From: Lophium mytilinum
Lineage: Eukaryota > Ascomycota > Dothideomycetes > Mytilinidiales > Mytilinidiaceae
Assembly: GCA_010093605.1 (NCBI GenBank)
Contig: MU004184.1
Location: 1,011,897 to 1,075,896 of the forward strand
DNA: 64,000 nt
Direction: 5' to 3'
Part shown: positions 10,185 to 22,353 of the stretch, one piece after another
How the letters are laid out: each line of letters begins with the position of its first letter
Position numbering within the stretch: the stretch's first letter is position 1
Program-made: the position numbers and the translations under genes
Notes under the pieces: model-generated
Database searches by the model: none
What the model was told of the DNA's origin: nothing
What the model saw: only the letters and a program-made list of their open reading frames with translations

Positions 10185-13100
10185 ATGGATCCGGTCACTG
10201 CCCTGGGGCTGCTCAGTAGCGTCGCGCAACTTGCCGAAACGTCTTTCAAGATCATCAAGCTACTGGACACGATTAGAGAAGGAGGCAAGTCTCGTCGAAA
10301 ACTTTGTGACGAGATCACATTACTATGGATGACGCTACGGAATCTCGAGACCCAGTTCGGACCTCTCTCAGCTGATCAGGATGGGGACTGGATGAAGCCC
10401 ATCGATTCCCTCGCTGATCACAACGGCGTATTTGATCAGCTTCGTACAGCCCTAGACGATGTTTGGGAAAAATTGACAACAAGTGACACGAAACGAGCAA
10501 AGATGATGCAGACACTCAGATGGCCACTTGACCAGGGCTATGTCGATCGCATTGTCGGAAAAATTGAGCGTCTCAAGACGTTGGTCATTATGGTCATGGG
10601 ACAAACTAGCATTGCGCTGGCCCAAGACATGCGAGGTGATGTGTCTTATGTCACGGAGACCGTCGAGGATGGTAAGTTTAAGAGGATCGTCGACTGGCTC
10701 TCGCCTTGCAACTTTGTACAGAGACAAGAGACCATCACAGCTGCCCCTGGGACAGGCGGCTGGTTCTTCACGAGCGAGCAATTCAAATCCTGGGAGTCAG
10801 GAGACGACCGCTGGCTGTGGTGCTATGGCATCCCGGGGGCTGGCAAAACATTTCTCGCCTCGACTGCTGCGAACGAGCTACGAAGGCTCCACGAGATCGA
10901 AGACGACATACTTGTCCTCATCGCATTCTGCAGTTTCGACTCTTCCGATTCTCAGTCAACTGACCATCTTGTTACGGCTCTTCTCAAGCAAATCGTACAA
11001 TGTCGCTTGGCACTTCCTGAAAATCTGGAAGTCTTATATAAGAAGCACCACCCACATGGAACAAGGCCTAAACTGCCGGAATTTTGCGATATACTAGGCG
11101 CGGCGATATCCCAAAGTCCGAGGACGTATATCATTATAGATGCGCTTGACGAACTGGCTGATGAATCGAAGCGAGTCACCTTACTTGAGACTATCTACGC
11201 TTTGAAAGGGGACCCTAAAGTAATGATAACCTCAAGAAAGATGGAGAGCATCGCGAATCGTTTCGGATATCCTCTAGCTGACATCTACTGCGACGGCTGC
11301 GGCACGAAGCGACTTGAGACCTACAACCATTGTGAAGATTGTGTTGATTACGACCTCTGCGATGATTGTCGGCAAAGCGGAGAGATAGGTGGCCACGTCT
11401 TTGTGAGACGATACAGCAGCATCAAAATGCGAATTGCAGCTCAGCCTGAAGACATCAGAACTTACGTAAACAGACGAATCGAAGTAGAAGAAGACCTTCG
11501 CCAGATGGTGGAGCGGCGGCCTGAGTTGCGAGTTCAGATACTCGATACGATCTTAAAGAATGCCCAAGACATGTATGAAGGCTCGCTTTCTTTGTTGAGC
11601 AACAGCCCGCTAATATTACATCAAGGTTTCTGCTCGCAAGATTCCATATGGACGCACTAGCAGAATGCCTGACCGAGTGGGAAGTTGAAAACGCACTCAA
11701 TACTCTGCCTAAAGGAATCAACGGCACCTACGACCAAGCTATGGCTCGAATCAGCAAGCAAAGCCCAAATCGGCAACGAGCTGTGAAGAGGCTTCTTCTG
11801 TGGGTTTCATATGCAGAACGACCTCTCACTGCAAAAGGCATCGAGCATGCCACAGCAGTCCACCGCGGCGTCCGCGAAATTCATTCGGGGCACGTTCTCA
11901 GCGCGAAGACTCTTACCTCGCTGAGTGCCGGGCTTGTTATCATCGACGAGAATGAAATGGTACGTCTAACGCATAAGACTGCAGAGGATTACTTCCTTCA
12001 CAAACGGGTCTCACTCTTTCCCAACGGAGATATCGAGATCGCAGAATGCTGTCTTGCTTACCTCCAACTCGCCGCATTTGAAAATGGTCCCTGCACAGCA
12101 CCAGACGAGTCGGTCGCTTTTGAAGCGCGCCTGAGAAAATATCCGTTTCTGGGTTATGCCGCTGGCAATTGGGGACACCATGCCCGGCGGTGTAAATCGA
12201 GTATGGACATCATCGCACCGCAAGCACTTATGTTTCTTCGCAGTAAGCAGCTCCTAGAAGCTTCCGTTCAAGCTCTGTGGTACACCGACACCATCTCACT
12301 CGACAGTTGGGATGTTTCCGGTGGCGTCGACGCTCTACATATTGCCTCTTGGTTTGGACTACACGAAATAGTAGAGGCACTTCTAGATGAGGGCGCTGAT
12401 CCCAACTCCCGCGATTCTCGGAACACAACACCGCTGACATATGCCTGCTTGAAAGGTCATCTCGACGTAACAAATACTCTTCTCGATGCCGGCGCCCACG
12501 CGAATCTCGTCGATGACCGAGGCTCTACCCCGTTGCATTGCAGCGTGAAGAACCGTTACGTGGACCTTACGCGTAGGCTCATCCGAGAGAAGGATGTGGC
12601 GATCAACGCAACTTATACCTCCTGGAATAACTTCACTGCACTCATCCTTGCGTGTCGGGATGGGGACACCGATCTCGTGAGGGCTCTTCTCTCGCGGTCC
12701 GATGTAGATGTGAACCTCGCCTCCCATACTGCGCATTGGAATCCTCTCATTATAGCCGCCTACAATGATAATAAGGAATGCATTGAAATCTTACTACAGC
12801 ATCCCAAGATTGAAAAAGACTACACAGACGCCGGGGGGCGAACGGCCCTTCACTGTGCCGCTAAGACTGGACACATTAAGAGTATGCAGGCATTACTTCA
12901 GGGCGGCGTAAACCCGAACATCAAAGACGCTATGGGCGGGCCACCGATTCATCGAGCTGTAGACGAGAACGAGCTTGCTGCGGTCGACTTCGTGCTCCAA
13001 CACAAGGCGAACTGTAACTACACCGACAACTGGGGAAGGAACATCCTCCACGCTGCCGCCCTCACGGCTCGCACTCAGATTCTTCGACTCTTGCTAGTGA

Positions 13101-14056
13101 CTTGCAAGGACTTGAATGTCAACGCTCAAGGAAATGATGGGGAAACGCCCTTACATGATGCAGTTCGCGGTGATCACTACTGGACGGCAAAGACCCTACT
13201 CGAATTTGGTGCGCGCACTGATGTCCTGAATAAGAGTGGTCGAACGCCGGTTCGCGCTGCTCAAGATGCCGGCAATACACGACTCCTCGAGGCATTGAAA
13301 GAAGCTCGCGACAAGGAAATCGCACTGGACGACCAGATTATCGCTCAACTCATCCAAAAGGCAGACACGTTCGCGATAAAGACCGAACAACCGCTTACCT
13401 TGGCCGTCCAGAAGAATGACCTCGAAATACTACGAGAACGTATCGCTCGAGCCAAGATCGACGAGCTCAATGCTTATAGCCCGGATTCAAAGCATACGCC
13501 ACTCCACATTGCATGCGTATATCGCGACGTAGAAGTCGTAAAGTTATTGCTGGAGGCAGGGGCCTTTGTGGATCCTATCGATACTTGGGGGCAAACACCA
13601 TTGTGCATGGGATGCGCTGGAGGGAACTTAGATATCGTCCAGCAGCTCGTTAAGTATGGTGCGGACGTCAACAACTCTTCCTATACTCCTTGGGAAATTG
13701 CTCTGACAAACGACCCGAAAGCTGCTGTGTTTCTGCTCGCACAACCGCAAACCAAAATCGACAGGGCTAGCGATTTGATCGCTAAGGGTCTGGGCTGGGC
13801 TGCTGCTCTGGGCAATCTAGAAGCTTGCAAGAGGTTGGTTAAGGCTGGAGCACCGATTCAGCTAAAGAGTACCAATGGGATGACGCCGATTCAGGTCGCG
13901 AAGAATTATGGTCATAAAGAGGTGGAGCAGTTTTTGTTTGAGGCGGCGGCAACGCAGAAAGCGTTGTCGAGCCCCGGAGTAACGCCTCTTGCTTCTCCCA
14001 AAGATGAGATAAATATTGGTGACAGGGAGGGTGGCGTTGGACACCCACCTGGGTGA
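10185..14056 (+). CDS. NACHT-ZZ-ankyrin STAND (NLR-like) receptor, 1272 aa
   Basis: Exons 10185-11572 and 11626-14056; the 53-bp GTATGA...CAAG intron carries a CTAAT branch site, and splicing restores AQDMFLLARFHMDALAECL, the usual NACHT-to-winged-helix link. Domains: an N-terminal helical region (1-180) like the fungal STAND N-terminal domain; a NACHT with P-loop GIPGAGKT (about 216-223) and Walker B IIIDALDEL (about 316); a ZZ-type zinc finger (about 368-410) with three CxxC pairs and downstream His (YCDGCG, HCEDC, DYDLCDDC, GGHVF); the end of the NACHT module (DIRTYVNRRI); then about 15 ankyrin repeats (about 697-1250). Known biology: fungal NLR-like proteins sense non-self and can trigger heterokaryon incompatibility or defence. 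The ligand and effector output cannot be read from sequence. Cytosolic; no membrane segment. Confidence 0.9.
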
Positions 14057-14814
14057 TAACCGACCTCCATGAAGGGCTCAGGGATTTATGGAGTTGGTCA
14101 AGGCGACATAGACTTGAATCAGGACTATGATGGCTGAAGTGGGCTTTTGGAAGGTCTTGAGCTTGTTCTTGCAATTCGCAAAGGCCCTTTGATTAGTGGC
14201 CACATCTATCATGCCTCGAAGCAAGTAGGATTATGATAGGTTCAAGCATGTATTCAATACTAGAACATGAATGCGTACATACTCAACTCACTTGAGTTTT
14301 GGATTCTTACATATATAGACATACACACATATGCCGGTGTTCCTCTTAAGACGTCGTCAAAGCGGCGTACGAATTCGAATAGGTGTAAACTGACCGACTG
14401 GTACACATTACTGATCTTTTTGAAAGATTGTTCAAGCATGCTACTTGTAGCTAGAAAAATGAAGCTATGACAACTCATCAAGCTGTAACGTGAGAGCGTG
14501 TCATCGCGGAGCAAGGGTGATGACGCGATGAAGGGGAGAACCCGAGGGCTAGTTACGAAGTAGCCGAGTATTTACCTTCATCAAGCCTTCAACAACCTTG
14601 CCTAAATCTACCTTCAACACTTCAATACATGCTTCCTTAGGCTACAAAATCCATGCAACGAATCTGCATCTCTAGGCTACCAATTTGCATGCAACGGGCT
14701 CCACCCAGCCTCCCTCCCAGCCTCCTCACCCACAGCTTCACGATCCACCCCACTAAACCCCTCCCCCACATCCCCGCCAACCTCAACACCAACACCCCCC
14801 GATACCTCACCACC
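14057..14814. other. Intergenic, promoter side of Nudix gene
   Basis: No gene is supported. The last ~150 bp are C-rich and open in the frame of the Nudix gene back to an ATG at 14653, so part of this may encode an N-terminal extension (see the Nudix entry). Confidence 0.4.
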
Positions 14815-15694
14815 ATGTCCGCCAAAATCACCAAAACCTCCGATCTCCCCCCGTCAGAAGCGAAATGGATCTCCTTCCAAAAGATTGACTGGGTGGACCA
14901 AGCCGGCAAAGCGCGCGTGTGGGTAAGTAAGGTCGTAGTACACATTACCAGAGTCATTTGGTTTCAGCTTTCCCAAAATGCCACTCAAAGAGGGTGTTTA
15001 ATCATGACTTGAGTCGCGTTTCCATACCCATGCGACTCGTGTTCCACGACCTTCCGTGTCAGAACACCTAGCAGGCTGTTCTTTGAGAAGCTTCATCTGA
15101 TCAAAACACAACTCGAGTGGCGCTTTGCGAGGCTGAACACCAGAGGACATGCAGCTATCCCAATTGCACTTTTATATAAACCTTAGCATATATGCTGACA
15201 CCTCAAAGGAAGTCGCCTCCCGCAAAACCCGCGGTAGCTCCGGCATCGATGCCGTCGCCATCGCCGCCATCCTCCGCTCCCCCACCGCCCCACCCTCCAC
15301 AATCATAATCCTGCAATTCCGCCCCCCAGCCGCCGGCATCTGCGTCGAGCTCCCCGCCGGGCTGATCGACGCAAAGGAAACACCGGAGCAGGCGGCGGTT
15401 AGGGAGCTACGCGAGGAGACGGGGTATGAGGGCAAGGTGGTGGGGATGAGCCCGACGATTGTGAGCGACCCGGGGATGACGACGGCGAATATGCAGTTTG
15501 CGACTGTCGAGGTGGATTTGAAGGAGGGGGAGCAGCCGGAGCAGCAGTTGGATGAGGGGGAGTTTATTGAGAGGGTTGTTGTGCCGATTCATGAGCTGTA
15601 TGCGAGGCTGCTGAAGTATTCGGAGGAGGGGAAGACGGTGGATGCGAGGTTGTGGCATTGGGCTGCGGGGATTGAGTTTGCAAAGTCGTTATGA
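14815..15694 (+). CDS. YSA1: Nudix ADP-sugar pyrophosphatase, Ysa1-like, 197 aa
   Basis: Exons 14815-14922 and 15209-15694. The intron is long for this genome (286 bp) but has a perfect GTAAGT donor and a CTGAC branch site before CAAAG; splicing gives RVWEVASRKTRGSSGID, as in the Ysa1/NUDT5 family. The Nudix box GLIDAKETPEQAAVRELREE-TGY is complete (G-x5-E-x7-REUxEExGU). Known role: hydrolysis of ADP-ribose and related ADP-sugars to AMP and sugar phosphate, in cytosol or mitochondria. An upstream in-frame ATG at 14653 would add 54 residues that are Arg/Ser-rich and free of acids, like a mitochondrial presequence; the CACCATGTC context favours 14815, but both starts may be used. Confidence 0.85.
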
Positions 15695-16090
15695 GAGGAG
15701 TAGGGAGAGCGGGGGGAGGAGGGTGGGGGGGGGAGGAAATGAGAGGAGAGACGACATGACCCATCAGCCTTAAATTAGCTGATGCTGTTGTAGACCGGCG
15801 ATGGGCATTATTGTGCTGGGCATCTCCGTAACCAGCCGGATCGGACTGCATACTTCGACTGTCGATGTCGACAGGAGTAAGCAGTCCGATCAGATAGGTA
15901 TTAGAAGCATATTTCAACAAGGTGCTTTCCTTCTCAACATTCTTGATTTTCATTAATCTTTTTCGATCTGTCCCAGTTTGTGAGAGGGTACTGAAGGACC
16001 ACAACCAGTGGTAAATAGGCCGGCTGTCAGCGTATGAATTGTTTCTGATTCAAGCTCCCGGGGACTTTACTTTCTATCAGAAACTTTCAG
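15695..16090. other. 3' flank of Nudix gene, low-complexity G-rich tract
   Basis: A G-rich tract (about 15700-15740) directly follows the stop codon. Nothing else is recognised before the repeat block. Confidence 0.4.
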
Positions 16091-16094
16091 AATA

Positions 16095-17560
16095 TATTAC
16101 AGTACCTCTAACTGTGGTAAGCAAGCGTGCCCAATTTTTCTCGAGGCGCTATTTACGAAGATGTTCCCAAATCACAAATGAGTGCACATTCGTCTTGTCA
16201 CTACTTGGAGTGGCCTCTTTCCCTTTCAAAGCCCTAACCATGATGTAAAGATTCATACCGTAGATCTCACGCTACCCTTTTGACGTGTTGCTTATCTCGT
16301 AGTCGAGCTACTCCTAACAGTGGTAACGAGCGAGCAAAAGTTGAATTCATATACTGCTATACTCACATCATCAGTCACAGTATCTTCCTATAAGTCTGTG
16401 CACATTCATTCACTACTGCTTAAAGTGGTCCCGCTTGCTTTCAGATTCCCAGACACGATGTAAAGAATGATGCTGTGGATATTAGGCAGGCTCTTGACTT
16501 ACTACTTACTGCGCAGCTGGGCTACTCTTAAGGGCGGTAACGATCGAGTAAGAGTTAAATTGAAGGACTGCCATACCTACATCACATCATCGGACATACT
16601 ACCGGCGTCATTTCTGTAGGAAGTGACGATGACGGGGTGCATGAATGCACCCTCTGTTAGTTGTTGGAGCATTTTGCCTGGCTCGCGTTGGCCGATTTGT
16701 TTGCGAACGATGGAGCTCGTGATATCTGCGAGCTTTGGGAGAAAAAAATCTCTTGCCAGGCTTCAAAGCGGCCTTTGTAGGCTTTTGAGACGAGACTTGA
16801 AGGCTAGGCGCGGAACTTGGAACCGCGTTCTTCCTCCACGAGAGCTGGGTCGTCGAGGTGAGCGACTTGGTGGCTCGAAGGGGCGAAAAGGAGTATCTGG
16901 ACTCTCTTCCTATGCACTTACTACCACTGCTCGAGGTGCTCCTGTTCGCTTGAAACCCTCTAAACACAATGTCAAGATCAATAATATGCATATAAGCCCG
17001 CCTTTTAACGTGATAGCTATATCACGACTAGGGTGCTCCAGCAGCAATATCAAGCATGCAAGAGGTGAGCTTAAGAACTGCTATATCTGCGTACCTATAC
17101 TGATGGCTTAGTACATGCCTTACACCACGTCTCTACGCATTCCTTCACCACTGCTTGAGGTGGCCCGGTTCGCTTTTAAGAATTCCAAACACGACGTTAG
17201 GTTTAACGCAGTAGACATCAAGTTATGTTCTGTTTGGCCGGCTACCTAAAAGCAGAGGGACCCTAACAGTGGCGTCTAGTTTCTAAGGACAGAACACAGG
17301 CAGTATGATACCTATTTCCTGGATTGCGTCGTCTAGAACTTAGGGTCTTACCAAAGGTCTATCTACACACATACGCCAACGCTTGAGGTGGCTCCATTCA
17401 CTTTGAAAAATCGAAAACTCGATGTAAAGATTGATGCCGTGGAGATTGGATTGCTTCTTGACTGGTCAGTGACCTCGTAAGTAAGGTACTCCTAACATCA
17501 GTGTCACGCAAGCAAGAGTTGAACTTAAGGACTGCTATATTGTGTATTCAGGCCAATGGC
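16095..17560. repeat. Degenerate tandem repeat, ~215-230 bp unit, six copies
   Basis: The motif pair GCTTGAGGTGG ... CTCCTAACAGTGG recurs with drift. The first half appears near 16204, 16418, 16929, 17153 and 17380. The second half appears near 16105 (a partial leading copy), 16310, 16524, 17030, 17260 and 17487. Most neighbouring units are 206-230 bp apart; the 16.42 to 16.93 kb gap is about twice that and holds unrelated sequence (about 16610-16910). Within units, segments such as CACGATGTAAAGATTGATGC and AAGTTGAA...GACTGC are also shared. No long open frame follows the units, so this looks like old satellite-type or duplicated non-coding DNA. Copies are very diverged from one another. Confidence 0.7.
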
Positions 17561-17588
17561 TTGCTACTGTACCCAGGCTGACGGCCAA

Positions 17589-18413
17589 CTACTTTAACCA
17601 CAAGTAACGACCCGGCTGACTATTGCCACGCTTCTTCAAGCACACCTCGACCGAATGCCACCCCTCAATCCTATAATTACACATCTTCCAGTCCCTCTTC
17701 CTACTCGCCACCTGGTGCCCCTTCCCATACGTCCAGTGCCGCAAAGACATCATGTTCCCACCCTCCTCCTTCTTCTCAAACACGAACTTCTCCTCTTTCT
17801 CCCACATCGCCCGAAACGCCGCAGGCTCTCTCACACACCACGCACGCAACGTACTCTCAATCAGATCCTCCGGGCTCCGGTACTCCCACCCCTTACCCTG
17901 GAACTTACCACCTTCCACCCTGAGCGTGTCGGTTTCTCCACTCACAAAGTAGTCGGCGTACGGATTCATCAGCACGACAGCGTAGCTCGGCTCGACCCTT
18001 TTGTCCTTTACAATTGGGATCCATGTGAGCTTTTAGGACTTAATGAGGTGCAACACACACGGCCCGTAGCTCTTCAACGCGACGTCGCGCGCCTCCCTGC
18101 ACACGGCGAGCAGAGCTGGCGGCGCGCAGGACCCGTCAGCTCGGGGGTGCAGGTCGTCGGTGAGGTTCAGACGACGGGGGATGTGGGCTGCGAAGGTCCA
18201 GATCATAAGCCGGAGCTCTGCTGGGAGTTTGTCGAACTGAGGGAATGGGGATCCTGGGGGAGATCGCGACGCGTGTTTGTGCAGCATGTTTGGAGCATGC
18301 AGGGGCTCTGTGCTGAGTGCGCTAATCATCGATGGTGGTGCGGCGGAGGCTTGGCTGCTGGATGGGGTCGAGAGATTCTTGTTTCTCTTCTGCTTCGGGC
18401 TAGGTAGGGTCAT
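17589..18413 (-). pseudogene. 2EXR-domain gene interrupted by one in-frame stop
   Basis: The N-terminal half contains a clear 2EXR domain start (FPQFDKLPAELRLMIWTFAA) preceded by a Ser/Pro-rich leader. The frame ends in TAA at about 18033-18035 after HLIKS, yet the same frame continues without shift as KLTWIPIVKDKRVEPSYAVVLMNPYADYF and on to a stop at 17589, which is the expected continuation of a 2EXR protein. No GT...AG pair of usable size removes the stop. A CAA to TAA change would explain it and is of the RIP type. The gene is therefore probably inactive, or makes a short 126-residue product from the ATG used here (18413; another in-frame ATG is at 18485). 2EXR proteins are common in ascomycetes and mostly of unknown function. 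Confidence 0.7.
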
Positions 18414-18485
18414 GGCCGTCGAGCTCGGTAAGATGGTAAAATGTGGACGAGTGTCGGTGCCTGTGCCAGTGTGAATGTGGGCCAT

Positions 18486-20021
18486 GTCGTTGAAAGGGTT
18501 GCTGCTGGGGTTGTCGGTTGGACTGCTCGGAGCATCTTGAGACGCGAAAGGGTCGCCGTGACGGGCCTTACAGTAAATTCGAGAGCTGAGGCGTCCTTCG
18601 CCATGCTGGCGGAGGCGTCCTCCACCATGGTGGAAGGTTGTGGCTGGAAGAGGAGGATGTGAATTGTTTGGGCATGGACAGGTGAAACGGCGGTGTTGTG
18701 TTTCACGTTGTCGAGGTCTGTGATGGACGTTGGAATATGATTGGACTCTGAAGCTGCGCCGCCTCTTGTGGCGGTGCTCTCGCCAAGACTCAACCTCTGG
18801 TAGGTGTAGGTATAGCTCGGCGGTTTAGTCTTTTAATTCGCCGAGGGCGTGACGGCAGGCTGGGAGGATTTGTATCTACCTGACTCGTGCGGAATTGTTT
18901 GCCGGCAACAGCGCCTGTCGTTCAGCAACCGGGTTGTAACCTGAGAGCAAGGCCGCCATCCTCGTCAGCCCGTACGCGAGAGATTGAAAACGTGCGGTTC
19001 GGAACTCGACGAACTCGAGGCTTGTCTGCTAGTGTCATGGACAACGACGTTCTACGAAGCATGGAGATAGGAAGGGTGGAGTGAGTGGATACCGACTTGT
19101 ACATCTGCCGCACGATTCTCCCGTTTGATCCGGGAGATGGTCTCATGGATACGTGTCAGTAACAAAGGTAAGACCCTCACATCTGGGAGGAAGATCTTCC
19201 TGATCGTCAGTCCGATTCTTTTGCGCAATGGATGAACACTAATTCTCTACTTGCGGCGGCAGAGTTTTCCGTGCTTATTCTCCAGAACAGTGGCGTTCCC
19301 CTCTTCAATGGGTAGCTCCAACGGCCGGAAAACTCCAGGAATTGCTAGCTAGGTCTCCCTTGCCGTCTGCTACTACAAGCTCACTTATGACATGGATGTC
19401 AGGGAACCTGCCGTTTGTGCTCGCGGGCCCGAGGGTACCTGGATAGCGTCTCCAAGCTTGCGCCACCACGTCCCCAGGGCCGGTCGTCGGGAGCAGCGGG
19501 ACGAGGGGCACTTGAAGCCGACCAGTGGGGTTCCCCGAGCTCGATAGCGTCCCTCGCGAAACATGCCTGATGCCACACAGCAACAGGGTCGGTGAGCAAG
19601 TGATTTCCGCCTGTTCCTGAAGGCCTCACGCTATCGTTTCCGGGGCATTGGGTTGCTCCATGAACTCGGTATAGTGAGCGAGCCGCATCACAGAGCAGTT
19701 CATCTCACTGACACAGCGCCCCTGCTCCGAAAGGCACCCTTATGCACTGGGTTGCGCCGCAGTCGATAATCCTCCTCCGCCGCTATGGAATCCACGAGCC
19801 CGCGACTCGCCGCTCAATACTCATTCCGGCTGTCGTCTGGAAAGGTCCAGAGGTCTGTGTGGCTCTGCATCTGCCGCTAGTAGGGCCGGATTTGCGGGCG
19901 TTGGCTGTACCGGCCCTTCAATTTATACCTCGTGGCTGCCACGATGAAATCCTGTCTTAGCTACTACTAACAAACTCTCCTTCCTTAAAGTTTGTTTTTC
20001 GAACTTGGTACCCTAGTCATC
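18486..20021. other. Intergenic, upstream of GMC oxidoreductase
   Basis: No gene supported. Open frames on the minus strand at 18410-18793 and 19305-19630 lack family signals and resemble GC-rich chance frames. A pyrimidine-rich leader (CTCTCCTTCCTT) lies directly before 20022. Confidence 0.35.
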
Positions 20022-21801
20022 ATGTTGGCGAATCTTTGGGATGTGATTGTGGTGGGCGGTGGCCTCGCGGGGAGCGTCATCTCAAACAGGTTGTATCAGA
20101 ATGATACGTCACTCAAAATTCTCTTGATTGAGGCGGGCGAGGACGTGTCGACGAACACTATCATTCCGTATGCGGACAACCAGTCGCTCCTCGTGCCGTC
20201 GCCGTGGAGCTGGAATGATACTACGGTCCCGCAGACGTCGATGGACAACAGGGTGATCCCCAACCCAGCCGGGAAGGGTCTTGGTGGAGGCACCATCATC
20301 AACTCATGTAAGTCATGCTATCTACTTTTCAAGTAGCACACACTAACATTCTATCAGGTGGATGGATCCGTGGTAACGAAAATGACTTTGACTTGTGGGC
20401 CAGTACTGTCGGCGACTCGAAATGGAGCTACAATGGCCAACTGCCTTACTTCCGCAAGATGGAACACACATACAACGCCTCCGCAAACCCAGTACAACAC
20501 GGCTTCGTCGGACCCATGTGGTTCGCTTCTGTATCTTCAACTGGCCGCAACTACCCTCTCCGCGATACTATCAAGTCTGCCTGGGGCGAAGCAGGTCTGC
20601 TACCTCCCGCAGATGGAGACGCCAACGACGGCACACCTATCGGACTGGGAGAGCTCAACGAGAACCGCAAGAACGGTCTTCGCGAACTCGCTTCCTCCGC
20701 CTACCCCCTCGGCGGTGTCACTGTCCTTACCAACACTCTCGTGGCTAAGATTCTGATCTCTAAAGTGGCCGGATCTCTCACAGCTACAGGCGTGAAGCTT
20801 GCGAATGGAACCACGTTCAGCGCAACAAGACAGGTCGTCCTGTCTGCTGGCGCCTACCGCACACCTCAACTCCTCATGCTCTCCGGCGTCGGTCCCACTG
20901 CTCAGCTGAAGAAGTTCGGCATTACCCAGCTCGTCAATGCGCCAGCTGTTGGCACTGGGCTCGCTGATCATATGCTCCTGTCGCTGTACTGGAAGCTTCG
21001 TCCTGACGTCGCCGCGGAAGGTGTTGCTCTCGGAAGCTCGAACCCTCTCTTCACGCAACCTCAGTTCGGAGATGGTGTGCCGGCTGACTGGGTCGCGACT
21101 GAATCTCTACCCAGAGCTGCCCTGATAGCCGCCATCACTAAAGATGAGGGCAAGGCGCCGTCTTCTTCCCACCCGCTGTTGAAGACCACGCGCTCCTTCA
21201 TGGAGACTTTGGTTATCTATGCTGCCGGCAGCGCTGCGGATCCGGTTATCGCATACAACGGCTCCCATATCACCACCACCTTGGTTGGTCTGCTGCCGAC
21301 TGCGAGGGGTACAGTCACGCTTGCGTCGACGAACCCAGCTGATCATCCGATTATCGATCCTCAGTACTTCAGCACCGAAGTCGATAAGCTGAACTTCCGT
21401 CACGGGATCCAGAGAGTTGCGCAGATGTTCCTTGGGACACCGACTGGTAACGCCACTATCGAAGGAGAGACACCTGCGGATGGATTCGCACCGATCACTC
21501 TTTCATCCTCGGATGACTACCTAGAGGCAAGGGCCAGACATAGTTCCGGGTAAGCTGGGCTCTTTTCAATCTGCAAACTTGAGTGATGATATTAACGAAT
21601 TGCAGGAACACATACCACCCTATGGGTACCGCCGCCATGGGCAAAGTCGTCGACAAGAACCTCAATGTCATCGGCGTCAAGAACTTCAAGATCGCAGACA
21701 CCAGCGTGTTTCCGGTGGTCATCACTGCGCATTTGCAGCAGGCGACGTATGCGATGGCCGAGCAGGCTGCTATGATTATTGCGGCGGCGTGTAATTACTA
21801 A
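20022..21801 (+). CDS. GMC-family FAD-dependent oxidoreductase, 557 aa
   Basis: Exons 20022-20307, 20358-21549 and 21606-21801; both introns (50 and 56 bp) are GTAAGT/GTAAGC...AG and keep frame. The N-terminus carries the FAD-binding dinucleotide fold (DVIVVGGGLAGSV, ending IEAGED). GMC signatures follow: GKGLGGGTIINS, then SAGAYRTPQLLMLSGVG (GMC signature 2), and at the C-terminus the catalytic region NTYHPMGTAAMG with HLQQATYAMAEQAA, supplying the two active-site His. Length fits the family. There is no secretion signal, so an intracellular aryl-alcohol, choline or glucose-type oxidase/dehydrogenase is likely; the substrate cannot be told. The first splice (INS-CGWIRG) gives a Cys at a position that varies in the family. 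Confidence 0.9.
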
Positions 21802-22353
21802 AGAGCCTTATGTGATGAGGAAGATGTGGAAATGCATTGGAGAAAAACTCTTGAAAAGCGTAGACTGGCTGGAGGGTGTATCTCGCCCTCTTTAAAGGCC
21901 TTAATATGGTGCCACCGTGTATATAAGCCTATGCCGCATATTTCAATCATGTCTCCTGAATTTTGACCCCTTCTTGAAGAATCCGCCCACCGGAAACTTG
22001 ATTTGTTGATAGTGCTCGCGAACATCACATGCGTGTTTCACCATTCCATGGTTCGGACCTACAAAGGTCTTGTCCTCCACATCCTTGAACATGCATTGCA
22101 GTTGCACCGAGAGAGTTTGTTGGCTTGCCGAGTGCAGCTGAAGAGACTTCGTGCCTGCAGTGCCGATCTGCGGAGGACGGGATCTTTCTTTGTGAAGTTG
22201 ATGTATTCACGATGAATAATGGAATACTAAATGATAGTGCTGCCTATCATTGCCTCATCCATCTCGTTGATTTTTGTCGGCGATGTGGTCATAATCTTCG
22301 CCAGTCTAATGACTTCGGCGGCGCGAGTTGGCTCCCAGATTTCGGCACGGCGG
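21802..22353. other. Intergenic between GMC gene and transposon
   Basis: No gene supported. A short hydrophobic open frame (22231-22413, LPIIASSISLIFVGDVVIIFA) runs into the transposon inverted repeat and is not credible as a gene. Confidence 0.35.
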
